From Trichosphaerium sp. ATCC 40318 (Eukaryota; Discosea; Flabellinia; Trichosidae), in contig JALMLS010000390.1 of NCBI GenBank assembly GCA_038496445.1, positions 1-64,000 on the forward strand: a stretch of DNA of 64,000 nucleotides, read 5' to 3'. Made by a program: the position numbers and the translations under genes. Numbering within the stretch: position 1 is the first letter of the stretch; each line of letters opens with the position of its first letter. The notes below the pieces were generated by a model that made no database searches, was not told where the DNA came from, and saw nothing but the letters and a program-made list of their open reading frames with translations. This document shows positions 37,329 through 47,669 of the stretch, one piece after another.

Positions 37329-40300
37329 ATGGCAGCTGCTGCAAGTTCAGGACAGCTTTGGGTCAAAGTAATAGGCGCTCGTGGTGTAACATCAAAGCAT
37401 GATGGTATTTAGATTATTGTAACGCTATTTGGTGTTTAATGGTTTTACATAGTATACTGCAACCTGCGTATTAACGACAGCTCACCTAAGCCTATAAAAT
37501 TAAGGACAAAAGAAGTTCCAGCTAAAAATGGCAAACCGCAGGTATTGATGTCACAAAGAGTTGATTCGAATTCGTTTAACGCGTATACGTAGTGGAATGA
37601 AGAATTTCTCCTCAGTGTTCCAGATATCAACAATTCTTTGCTTATGCATGTTTGGGGTGATAAAATTATGCGAAACAACCAGTTTCTAGGTGAAGTAACA
37701 GTGAGGTGCAGTTTATTTCTCCTTTAAATGACATAATTCCTAAATAACGTTATAGCATGGAGACAATAACGTTAGGACAACAACAAGAAATGTGGGTCCA
37801 GCTAGAAGTGAGTTTAATAGAAAACAACCATTTTAGGCTTTTTTAACCTTTAAAAGGGTGACGTGAAAGGAAAACCAGGTGAATTACAACTCCTTGTTCA
37901 TTTCACAGCTTGTCCGGTCCCACAAGCGTAAGTCATGTCAATATTTTACCTAACTAATGTTCTGTCAAGGCCAAAACAGCGTGTTAACATGCGTTTCCCG
38001 TCATTTCGTCTTATTTTGGACCGTGTGAGATACTGGCCTGGTGAAGTAAGTGTCTTCTCGCTTCGTTTAAACATCGTTTTGTTCGGTTGTAAGTAAAATT
38101 GTTGAAGCTAAATGTCAACGTAGACAATTCGTGGAGCTGTAATGTTCAATGTTGGCAGACCTTATAAATGCCGTGGTGTAAGAGGCACGTGACAATTTGT
38201 GTTTATGGATTTATTAATGGATATTTTTAGTGAAGTTTATTGGAAAGCAGCGAACGCATTGGACAGAATCAGAGGTATGAAGAGAGCTTTTTTTACATTT
38301 TTTTCTTTTTTTTTTTCTATTTCAGTTTTAATTTTTTTTCTCGTAGGGAAGTGGTGATAATAGACGTACAGTTACTTATAGTGAGACTGTATTTTTTTTC
38401 CACAACAAATATACGCTTTATGGAAACGAGAAGAAAACTGTATGTCCTGCAAAATGCAAATTAAAATTGCTTTATAGTGGTTTTCTTGGTTTTTTCTATT
38501 TTGTTTATTTTAAGCTCTTACACGTGTTATTTAGATGAAGATCGACTCTGGCAGTTATTACTGGCCATTTGAGTTTACTTTACCTCTAAACTTGCCGCCT
38601 TCATTTAGACATGCACACGGTTGGACAGAATACAGTTGCAGTGGTTATGTCGATATTCCAATGAAAATTGATAAACAAGTTAAACAAGTATGTCAACCTT
38701 TTTTGTTTTGTTTATTGGACTGTTTTTATTCTCTTGTTTTGTGATCCTATGTTTCTAATAGTCTTCTTTAGGCTCTTGTTATACATATTCAGTATGCTAA
38801 TTTATCACCTCCTGCCATCATGGTTAAACAGAAACACTATGGTACGCGTGTAATTTGAAACAAAAAAATTCTTTTAGCAATCGCTTACGTACTCTTAACT
38901 AGGTAAGAATAAGGATCCTATCACAATGTCGGCAGTACTTGGTTCTAAAGTAAACTATATCGGAGAAGAAATGTCCGTTGATGTTGTACGTTTCTTACCA
39001 AGGAAACTGTTTGTAGTAAGTTTGTGCCTAATTTGTTTTCAATAGAAAATTGATAATCAGTCTCAAAAGAAGATTGGTAAACTTGAGGTAGCACTTAAAG
39101 GAAAGCTACTCACATATGGTACACGTGGGGCAACAACAGGTGGTCATATTTATGGAGGGTACACCTTTTATTTTGAAACAAAAACAGCAAATTTTCATTT
39201 TTTTTTTGTTTTCTTTTCTTGATTTGGCTGACAGGTGTTGTTATAGACGTAGAAAAATCCGTAGATGGAAAGTTTGTGCATTCTCTAGTACAATAAAGGG
39301 AGCGAATATATTCCCTGTTCTTCCTGGAGAAACTAAATCTGGGTTGTTTAAATTTCAATTACCTGCAAACATGCTACCATCTCTTCCTCATGATATTTCT
39401 CCGATTGTTAAGCTTGATTGGGTTCTTAAAGTAGCTGGTGATGTTAAAGGTATTTTTATAAACATTTAGTAGTGATACTAATCACGTGATAAAAGGTTTT
39501 ATGAATGGAAAAGTTAAGACAAAGACTGCAGCACTTATTGGTTGGCGTATTCCTCAATTTCTCCAAAGTATCTCTCAACCAACAGCCGTATGTCATAACA
39601 AATTGTTATAGTGTAATATATTCAAACACTAATATTTGTATTATTAGGCTATGGGTATTCCAGGAGAGATTCGTGTCATGCAACAACGTAAGCATAAAAA
39701 ACTAATTTGGATTGTTTAAAAAGTTAAAGTTCTAATCTTATTTTCCTTCCAGCTGCTCAAGTTATACTCCCACCTCCTGTGATCAATTACAATCAAGTTA
39801 GTCAAGTGAATGAAGGTGTTTATAATTACGAAAATGCAGCACCAGTACAGGTACACTAAAAGTTTCGACAAACCAATAAATTTCTTTCGTTCGTTTGTTG
39901 GCTTACAAAAAAACTTAGTGGGGTGAAGGTCCTTACGTTCGCGCTGAGAACCAAGTAGTTGTCGATCAAGCTACCGATTATAACGCTGTACGTATTTAAT
40001 TTAAAGCGATATTGGTTTAATAAAATTGTTTTAGCTTGTACAACAATACGGAGGGACTGATGTTACTGCTACTCCACAACGTGGTGCATTTGCTCAAGGA
40101 AGCCCTCAACAACCTAGACAGCAACCACTTCAAGGAGGCCATCCTCCACAGCAACAAGGTTATGCTCCTCAACAAGGTCAACCTCCTGTACAAGGTGGAT
40201 ACCCTCCACAAGGACAACCTCAAGGCGGTTATCCACCACAACAGGGTCAGCCTCAAGGCGGCTATCCACCACAACAAGGAGGCTACCCTCCACAACAGGG

Positions 40301-40664
40301 ACAACCTCAAGGCGGCTATCCACCGCAACAACAAGGACAGCCTCAAGGCGGCTATCCACCACAACAAGGACAACCCCAAGGCGGCTATCCACCACAACAG
40401 GGTCAACCTCAAGGCGGCTATCCACCACAACAAGGTTACCCTCCACAGCAACAGGGTCAACCTCAGGGTGGTTATCCACCACAACAGGGACAACCTCAAG
40501 GCGGCTATCCACCACAACAGGGACAGCCTCAAGGCGGCTATCCACCACAACAACAAGGTTACCCGCCACAACAGGGACAACCTCAAGGCGGCTATCCACC
40601 ACAACAGGGTCAACCTCAAGGCGGCTATCCACCACAACAAGGACAACCCGAACAACAACAGTAA
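37329..40664 (+). CDS. C2-arrestin fusion protein with [11 protein letters not shown] tail
   Basis: Starts [19 protein letters not shown] (an in-frame Met about 80 nt upstream is an alternative). A C2 domain covers the first part: [29 protein letters not shown] and [16 protein letters not shown]. An arrestin N- and C-domain pair follows: [55 protein letters not shown] and [18 protein letters not shown]. The last 180 residues are an 11-residue Pro/Gln/Gly/Tyr repeat. Arrestin-domain proteins act as cargo adaptors in endocytosis, and a C2 would add lipid or calcium targeting. Dictyostelium Adc proteins combine C2 with arrestin in this order, though their tails differ. About fourteen introns; the repeat itself is one exon. 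Confidence 0.82.
40095..40655 (+). repeat. 33-nt tandem repeat encoding [11 protein letters not shown]
   Basis: About fourteen copies, some shortened (GGYPPQQ or GYPPQQQ), all in the reading frame of the C2-arrestin protein. Long ORFs on the opposite strand and in another plus frame across this stretch are by-products of the repeat. Confidence 0.9.
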
Positions 40665-41079
40665 AAACAATGTAATCCAAGTTTGATAAAGAAAGTTCTA
40701 AACATACCTAATTCTTTTTTTTGTAAACAGCGTTTTTTGCTTGTATTTAGGATACGCTTAAACAGAGGCAACTCGCCTGTAACTTGAAATTACCGGAACT
40801 CGGCTTCTGATTTCATCAGGTACTTACCATCAACAAGTAAAATAACTAGTTCAAAAATTCCTATTGACACTTGAGTATCTTCTTTGACATGTACAACATA
40901 GGTCAACTTTTTTAAATAAATGCTTGTTGTAAATATTGACATTGTAGATGTTAACGTAATATGGAGATATCTGTAAAACGCTGCTAGTTAATAAAAAAGT
41001 TCGGGGTTAAAAAAACCAATACAAGATTTAATTTGACCAAAAAATTGCTAAGTAGCGCTATGTGAAAGTGTTGGCTGTC
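40665..41079. other. Intergenic, tandem genes
   Basis: AT-rich flank between the C2-arrestin gene and the 14-3-3-like gene. No exon-like content seen. Confidence 0.5.
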
Positions 41080-41904
41080 ATGGAATTACAAAAACAACAG
41101 TATGATGAACTATTTTATGACGCTAAGATAGCATACGAGGTAAGTGTGTTTTTATTAAATTACGTAAACATTAAAACTCCCAACTTATCATGTCTTTGTA
41201 CTGTACAGATAAGACACTTTGATAAAATGAGACAGGCAATTAAAAAGCTGTTTTTTGACAAATTGGGTCGATTTACAACGATTAAGCATCTTAAATACGG
41301 TTCAGTTGGTTACTCACAAGCCCTGAGCCAGCAGGCTTTTGCTATAAGAGTATGTCAACAGACATCAAACAACCTACTCCAAACGTACGTTGTGTTTTTG
41401 AAGATTTCAATGAAAAAAAAAAAGTTGATTAAACAATAGGGACCCATGCTACACTCATAAGAAAGCTATAATAAAACGATACATAAATAAATTAACAAAG
41501 GAAGCAAAAATAATAGTTCATGAAGGTCTTGACATCATAGATACATACCTGGTACCTCATGAGTCAAAAAACAATGTTAAAGTATCAGTAACAGCACTAC
41601 TTTGAAGATGCTATGACACTTGCAAAGAGAATACTTTGAAGATGCTATGACACTTGCAGAGAATAATTTAAACCCATGGAACTGGGCACGTGTTGAGATT
41701 GTACTCCCATATTCAGATGCATTGAATACATGTGGAATGAGTTCTGGTGATTTGCTTTGTAATGAATTTGTATCATGTCTATCATGTTTAGATGATGTGT
41801 GTGATGAGGATTATCAATTTACAACGTCACAAATGCAAATGTGGTCTGCTGAATTAAATATACGTCCAGCTGGAAGAAATCACTTAAAGTTCCAGCATGC
41901 TTAA
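41080..41904 (+). pseudogene. Divergent 14-3-3 protein gene, frame broken by a 34-nt tandem duplication
   Basis: The start is MELQKQQYDELFYDAKIAYE, matching the first 14-3-3 helix. The second exon (HFDKMRQAIKK, HLKYGSVGYSQALSQQAFAI) corresponds to helices 2-3, and the third (IIVHEGLDIIDTYLVPHESK) to the segment with ILNLLDKHLIP-ESK. The last part (YFEDAMTLAENNLNP, VCDEDYQFTTSQMQMWSAEL) corresponds to helices 7-9 including the usual DSTLIMQLLRDNL region. Many phosphopeptide-pocket residues of classical 14-3-3s are not conserved. Between the last two parts a duplicated segment (41598 and 41632, 34-nt period) and a stop break the frame, and about 25 residues of the family core are missing. So this is a pseudogene, a very divergent copy with a missed intron, or an assembly error. 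The homology itself is well supported by the order of matches. Confidence 0.55.
41598..41658 (+). repeat. 34-nt tandem duplication inside the 14-3-3-like gene
   Basis: The 27-nt string beginning tactttgaagatgctatg occurs at 41598 and again at 41632. Thirty-four is not a multiple of three, so two copies cannot both be read in one frame. Confidence 0.9.
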
Positions 41905-42474
41905 AGAAAACTATGTATTGTAATAAATTCAACTTCACGCTACCACTAATCAAGTTGGCCAAATGTTGTAATTCTATGTGACGCGCAGCTATTGTGTACC
42001 TTTCCCGAATCAACTCCAAAGCTGGCAGGTACAAGCATACTCAAACTACAGCGACTTTCTGGTGAGATAGCGGCACCTTATTTGTATTAATCAGAGAAAA
42101 TCAAAGGTGCAGTGCAACCCATGAACAGTTCTCCAATTTGGGTTTTGTCTAAGTACGCACTGAAAACCAAAGATTAGCCACAGCTGAGCCAAGATGACAT
42201 CACAAAGAATAGAAGAGGATTACTCGTGCATTTCACATGTTCCAAATGCCGAAAAACAAACGTATTTCATGCTCTGTTAGCGTTTAAAGAAATTGAAGTT
42301 TTGTCGTTATGATGAAAATGTCGTCTTGATGCATTGAACAATACATTTCCAAGTGTGTTGATTTGGAAACACAGGTACAAATGTTGAATCCTAATAATAC
42401 AAAGATGAAGTGCTTGATCAGAACAAAGTATTTTATTGTACACTGTGGTTAATATATTACAGTTTAGCCACGCT
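41905..42474. other. Intergenic, convergent 3' ends
   Basis: Between the 14-3-3-like gene and MUS81. No recognisable coding content on either strand. Confidence 0.5.
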
Positions 42475-44888
42475 TTAAGCATCTTGATAACGAGTTGATG
42501 TATAAAACTGATAAACCTTTTTCGATAATGAAGGACCAAGCCTTCTTCTGGAAGGACCAGCTCTGAAATCGCTTATCAAGTTCTCTTTGTTTTTTATAGT
42601 ATACATTGATCTATACGCTAATAATAACTCACTTGGTGTTTTATATTGTTCTATTATAGCTGCTGCTTTATCCCCAGACATACCACGTATCTTCATGAGC
42701 TGTTTTGCAAAAACATTTGTTACTGTTAAATAACTACTTTTTGCACTAAAAGAATCGAACTGTTCTATGCTTAAAAGTATATCATGACACTTGTCTTCTT
42801 GTGTAGCGGATGTATCATATTTCTGGTATGTACCAACATACTTTTCGCTTAATATACATGTTATATCTGATAGATAATCGAGTGTTTCTCCCATTGTTTT
42901 TGTTTGTTTAACAAAGAAATTATTAACAACTTGTGTTGATACGAGTGTTGTCTCCACTACTTCTTTAGATACACAAGCACGCCCACGTTGAGAAAAGAAT
43001 TTATCCATATTACCCTACAGTATAAAAAGTAAATATCAATACCACACGTGACATATTACAAAAGGAACCAGAGCTCAAAAAAATTGTTTGTTTACCTCAA
43101 CAAGATAAGTAACATTACTTAACCCACATCTAGCTAGCCGGTACTTTTGTTCTTTATACCTTCCGTCTATAATACTACTACAAAGATCCGCTATAGCAAC
43201 AGTTATTAATACATAACAGCTTACAAAAAAAACAAAGATAATGTACGTACAAAGAAGTTTTCGTTCTACAATAAAGTCAAGCACAAGCTCCATACCACTG
43301 CTCGTTTTACCAACCCACATAACATCACCTAAAGCGAGCTGTCTTACGCTTACATCTACGCCCATAGAAACTAGTTTATCACTAATATACGTCCTGTTCT
43401 TTCTTGACTTTACTTCTCTGTTATCAAGGAGTAACATAACTTTCGTTATTTTATGCTTTGAAATGCCACACCCTGGTCGGCGTTGTATTGTTCTTTTTGT
43501 AGTGTTTACACTTCCAATAGGTGATAACGAAAGGTTAGGAGATATAGGTGATAACGGTAACCTTGCTGGAGGAGCACGAGGACTTTTAGCTTTCTTTGTT
43601 CGTCGTGGTTTTGATGAAGGTGTCTTTGTACTCGCTCTTGGCGCACTCTTTTTACTACTGATGGGTGAGCTTTTCGGGTACGCCATACGTTTTGGTGGTT
43701 GCATATTTACGTCTAATCTATTCATTGAAGAAATTAGCTGTTCATCGCTGTCCTCAGAGCTCCAGCCATCGTTCAGTAAAGGAGATCTGATGTAAGCTCC
43801 ACGACGACGTTTCTTCCTATTGTACGCAGCCTTCCTTTTTGGAGAAAGGTTACTACTTGAAGTTGATTTCATTGCACGAGAAGATTTAGGTTTTGATGGC
43901 TTTGACTTTTTTTTATGAGGTGAAGGCTGTTTTGTTGTCTCTTCTGTTGACAACCCTTCAAAGAACTTTTGTTCTTTTTCGATCACGTCCATGATACCCA
44001 CACCCTTTAATGTAATGAAATACATCCTATTTTCAACCCTATTTTAAGTACGTTAGTACCACGTGTATGCAAAAAAAACCACGTGATTATTTATCAAAAA
44101 AATGGGAAAAAAATCTTGTTTTTGGTCTTACATTACTAGTTCTTTCTTTAGTAGAGTCTTCATAGAATTCCAAGCAGTGTAATATGAATCACCATCTCTT
44201 TCAAAGGATGACTCACAAAAAGGCCGTGCAAGATCAATAAGACTTGCTTTTGTAAGTCCAGATTCGCCACGAGTTTCAGCCCTTAATAGACGTGTTAAAT
44301 AAACGAACGTGAGTGAAACTAATATCAGAGATGTATACCCAGCCATTAACGAGGAGAAACGAGGTGAAGGAAGGCGGCTTTTTTGAAATTTCGAAGATTG
44401 AAAATCGCGCGTTTTATTGTACCTTGAAAGTGCCAATAACATGGCCCAACCACCTGATCTATACCGTGGCATATATTCTCCTTTTTTTTTAACGCGTTTA
44501 GGCGCTTTTTGCTTCTCAGTGTTTGTTTGTTCTTTTTCTTTGTTTCTTACGGGTTTTCCTTGCGTGTTTGTGTTATCAGTAGTATTACCAGCTTTTCTGT
44601 ATTGTTCTAGTTTTTTTGCCAGTTTAGTCACTGTGCCCTTGCCAATACCATCTACTCACATGAGATTATACTTTCACGCGTGTAGTACCCAAAACAAGCG
44701 CTTCTTCTGGCTCTGTAATTTGTAACGGATATTTGCTCATTGATGTCTTTGCCTATAACCTGTGAGCGCTCGCTTTGTATAATTAACTGTACTTTACGGT
44801 AAGTAGATGCCAAATGAACTTTGTTTTGGACGCGCGCTAGGCGTTCCATTTCACCGAGAAATTTAACAAACAGAGCGTTGTTGGACAT
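42475..44888 (-). CDS. MUS81: MUS81 structure-specific endonuclease subunit
   Basis: The N-terminus MSNNALFVKFLGEMERLA and RKVQLIIQSERSQVIG form the MUS81 helix-hairpin-helix region, completed by the next exon (DGIGKGTVTKLAKKLEQY). A winged-helix-like part follows (YMPRYRSGGWAMLLAL, ASLIDLARPFCESSFERD, YYTAWNSMKTLLKKELV), then a long basic Ser/Pro linker and the ERCC4 nuclease domain: LLLDNREVKSRKNRTYI, QLALGDVMWVG, LVLDFIVERKL spliced to SDLCSSIIDGRYKEQKYRL. This gives the GDx(n)ERKx3D catalytic core intact. The C-terminal HhH part is KQLMKIRGMSGDKAAAII. MUS81 works with an EME1-type partner to cut stalled forks and recombination intermediates; no partner gene is in the window. Its start is 168 bp from that of the copper monooxygenase. 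Confidence 0.87.
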
Positions 44889-45056
44889 GATGGCTCTGTC
44901 AATGTCAACCGATTAAGTCCAACATCACGCCTTGAATGCTTATACTTTTACTCATTCCAGCGTTTTTGATAACGGGGTGTAAGCGTAAGTGAAACCGGAA
45001 CGGTAAAGAGATAGCCTGACAGTTTTTTGTTGTACAGATAAAATAATAACACCAAC
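44889..45056. promoter_or_regulatory. Short bidirectional promoter, MUS81 / DBH-like
   Basis: 168 bp separate the two ATGs on opposite strands. It should drive both genes, but I see no distinctive motif. Confidence 0.4.
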
Positions 45057-47479
45057 ATGCATGTACTTTTACTACTAGTACTATTGGCTTGCATCGCGTA
45101 CGTTTTATTAAAACAATAATGCGTTAACTACCACAACACTATTTCTAAACCCGCTAGTCCTATCGCGTCGCAAACACACAAAGTAGACACTTGTGAGTCG
45201 TTTAAAATGGATGAAACAGGTACATAACACTCAAAAATTATGACAATTAGTCTACTAAGCGCCCGTAGTGACAATCATGAACTTTACCATGAAAGAGCAC
45301 GAACTGACTCCAAATTTTGATTCTCATATTTGCAAGTACGTCCAAATATAACACAACGCCCCGGTTCGTATTAAACAGTGCGATTTAGAGGATTCGCGTT
45401 ACCTCTAGATAAAACTCTTCATGCCATACGTTTTGACCCTATCATTATACCACACGGCTATGTACATCATATGTCCTTACATTTCTGTGAGAAGGACGAA
45501 GTTTTAACAGACATTGGACAACAGACAGATGTACGTTTTTTGTTTTCCGTTATAAACGCCCACAACGCCATCTTTTATATCAAAATCATCGTACCATCAC
45601 CCTAAAACGCTATTAAAATCAGGCACTTTGATTTTTTTTGTTTCCTCTTTCATAAAATGTTGATTCTCCTAGTGTCTCGAGACAGGTCCAATATGCAAGG
45701 GACAAGTATATGTATGGACTCCGGAGGGTAATAATCCATTGTGCATGCCTGAAGCTGCCGGATACCGTATTGGTAAACCAGCACCATTCATGGTTCTTCG
45801 CAGTAAGTACTTTTTTTTTTTTGAATTTTTAGAATTATTTAAATAAAGGCCTGTAGTCCACTACAAGGCTAATAACAGAGGCGCATTTGGTACCCTTGAT
45901 AACAGTGGTGTCTCTATTTACACTACAACAAACCTACGACAATACGACGCTGGTACGTTAACAAACGAGAGTGACTTTGATTTCTGTCATGGTTTTTTTT
46001 TTGCGGTTTCAACCAATGTTGTACTGCATCCTATTTCCTAAATAATCTCATATGCTTGATAGGAACACTTATTACTGGAGCTGGTGATAGTTTAATACAC
46101 TTAGAACCTAATACAGAGACAACAGTCGACACAAGTTGCCCAGCATCTTGCTCTAGTGAATTGATGCCAGAAAGTGGCATACACGTCTTTGCAGCTATGT
46201 CTATGGCTCATGAACTGGCAACAGAACTAGAGTCTACCATATCTCGTAGTGAAACACAACTGATGCACTTAGAATCAGGTACCACAAATTTTCTAAGATT
46301 CTCAACCTTTTTTTTAGCTGTCTTTCTAGTTACTAAAGTTTTGTTGTAGCAACACGTAATCTCGATGAAAGACACCAAGTAAGGTTCTCTCCACCTACAC
46401 ATATCGAGCTAGGAGATACTTTTGCTACCACGTGCAAATATAACACTAGTGGTACGGCTGCATTGTCTCTTAAACTTCAATCCTAACTATAGATTAGGTG
46501 CCCTTAATGTCGTTACTGGTGGGCCTGGTGCTAGTATGGAGGAATGCTTAACTTATTATTCTTACTATCCTAAAATGGAACACAGAACGTGCTTAGTAAC
46601 AAGCAATAAGAACCCTGCCATTCGTGATGGAAGAGGAACTGTCGAGTACGTTTCTTTTTTGCTGTTTATATGGTTTTGATTACATGATTCTCATGTATGT
46701 TACGTTAGATGTGGGTATAAGAATGTTGATATGAATGAAGACATAGTTCTCGTGCCTTGCGGTCCACACGGTACATTTTTCTTAAACTCTGAGCATGAAA
46801 AAATCAAGAAAAAAAATACAATTTTTGAACTTGTGCTCGTCGAGGAGATGTTAGTGTTATGTTTTGCTGTTCTAACAATACTATAGATATGAAGGGACAC
46901 GTTCAAACCGGTCTCGATCTCTTATCAACAGTCTGTACTGACAGACACTCTTGCTCTTCAGATTGCTTTGCTAGAATGTTGACATGGCTTCAAGCTGATT
47001 GCACTGTAGCTGTTGGTTTCACAAAGCTATTGGAGCTATGTAACTCAGCAACTGAGTTTCCTACAGAGACATGCGCAGAATTTTTTACAGTACGTCGCCG
47101 ATCTACAGTCAAAACGATTAAGTTTTATACCAACATTTTTAGCGCCTTTTTTTATGTATTTGCGACTTGCTTTGCACGTGATACTCAAGAGTTCTGTTCT
47201 TACTATTTTTTATAGCAACTTCGATACTGTCGTGGGCTATGCATTGTTGGACAAGAAGATAAGGACTACTGTGTGGAAGGACCACAAGAAAAAGACGTAT
47301 TTGGATTTACTGGAAAGTGTATTGCTTATGAATGTGAAGTAAGCTATCTTTCTGATACTATCAGAGATTTAAACGCACACAACCTCGCTCATGTTACTCT
47401 TGTTGTATCAATGCTAGCAGCTGGTGTCTTTATAACGATTGGAAGCGTAGCATTGCTGATCTTTGACATTTGTAGTTAA
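45057..47479 (+). CDS. DBH/PHM-like copper monooxygenase, type I membrane protein with altered CuB site
   Basis: Signal peptide MHVLLLLVLLACIA. The type II copper, ascorbate-dependent monooxygenase fold is read from FRGFALPLDKTLHAIRFDP, then HGYVHHMSLHFCEKD (the two CuA histidines), VYVWTPEGNNP, AAGYRIGKPAPFMVLRIHYKA (third CuA histidine), GVSIYTTTNLRQYDAGTL, GIHVFAAMSMAHELATELES, GDTFATTCKYNTS and GGPGASMEECLTYYSYYP. In PHM and DBH the CuB site uses HxH and the Met of EEMC/DEMC. Here the first CuB His is Met (MAH) and the Met position is Glu (MEEC), while CuA looks complete. A cysteine-rich membrane-proximal part (TDRHSCSSDCFARML) and one helix (LVVSMLAAGVFITIGSVALL) end the protein. Classical enzymes hydroxylate dopamine or peptidyl-glycine; the substrate here is unknown and activity is in doubt. 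Confidence 0.75.
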
Positions 47480-47669
47480 AACAACGAAAAATAAAACAAA
47501 AAACAGTTTTAACGCAATGCGAGTAACAGTAGAATGCGAATGGAACACATTTCAATGATGACGCCTCCAAATAAAAGTGTTTCAAGTAATAAGGCAAGCA
47601 CACTTTAAGACACGCGTAAAATCGCTTCCGAGTAATTATTTAAGGTTTTCTAATATATATACACTCCGT

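Noticed and set aside
40017-40686. Long overlapping ORFs (about 188-217 codons) on the minus strand and in a second plus frame
   Set aside because: They are produced by the 33-nt repeat, which has no stop codon in these frames. The [11 protein letters not shown] frame continues from the arrestin exons and is the real one.
43241-43795. 184-codon plus-strand ORF
   Set aside because: It is antisense to the MUS81 exon carrying the basic linker and nuclease start, which has clear family motifs.
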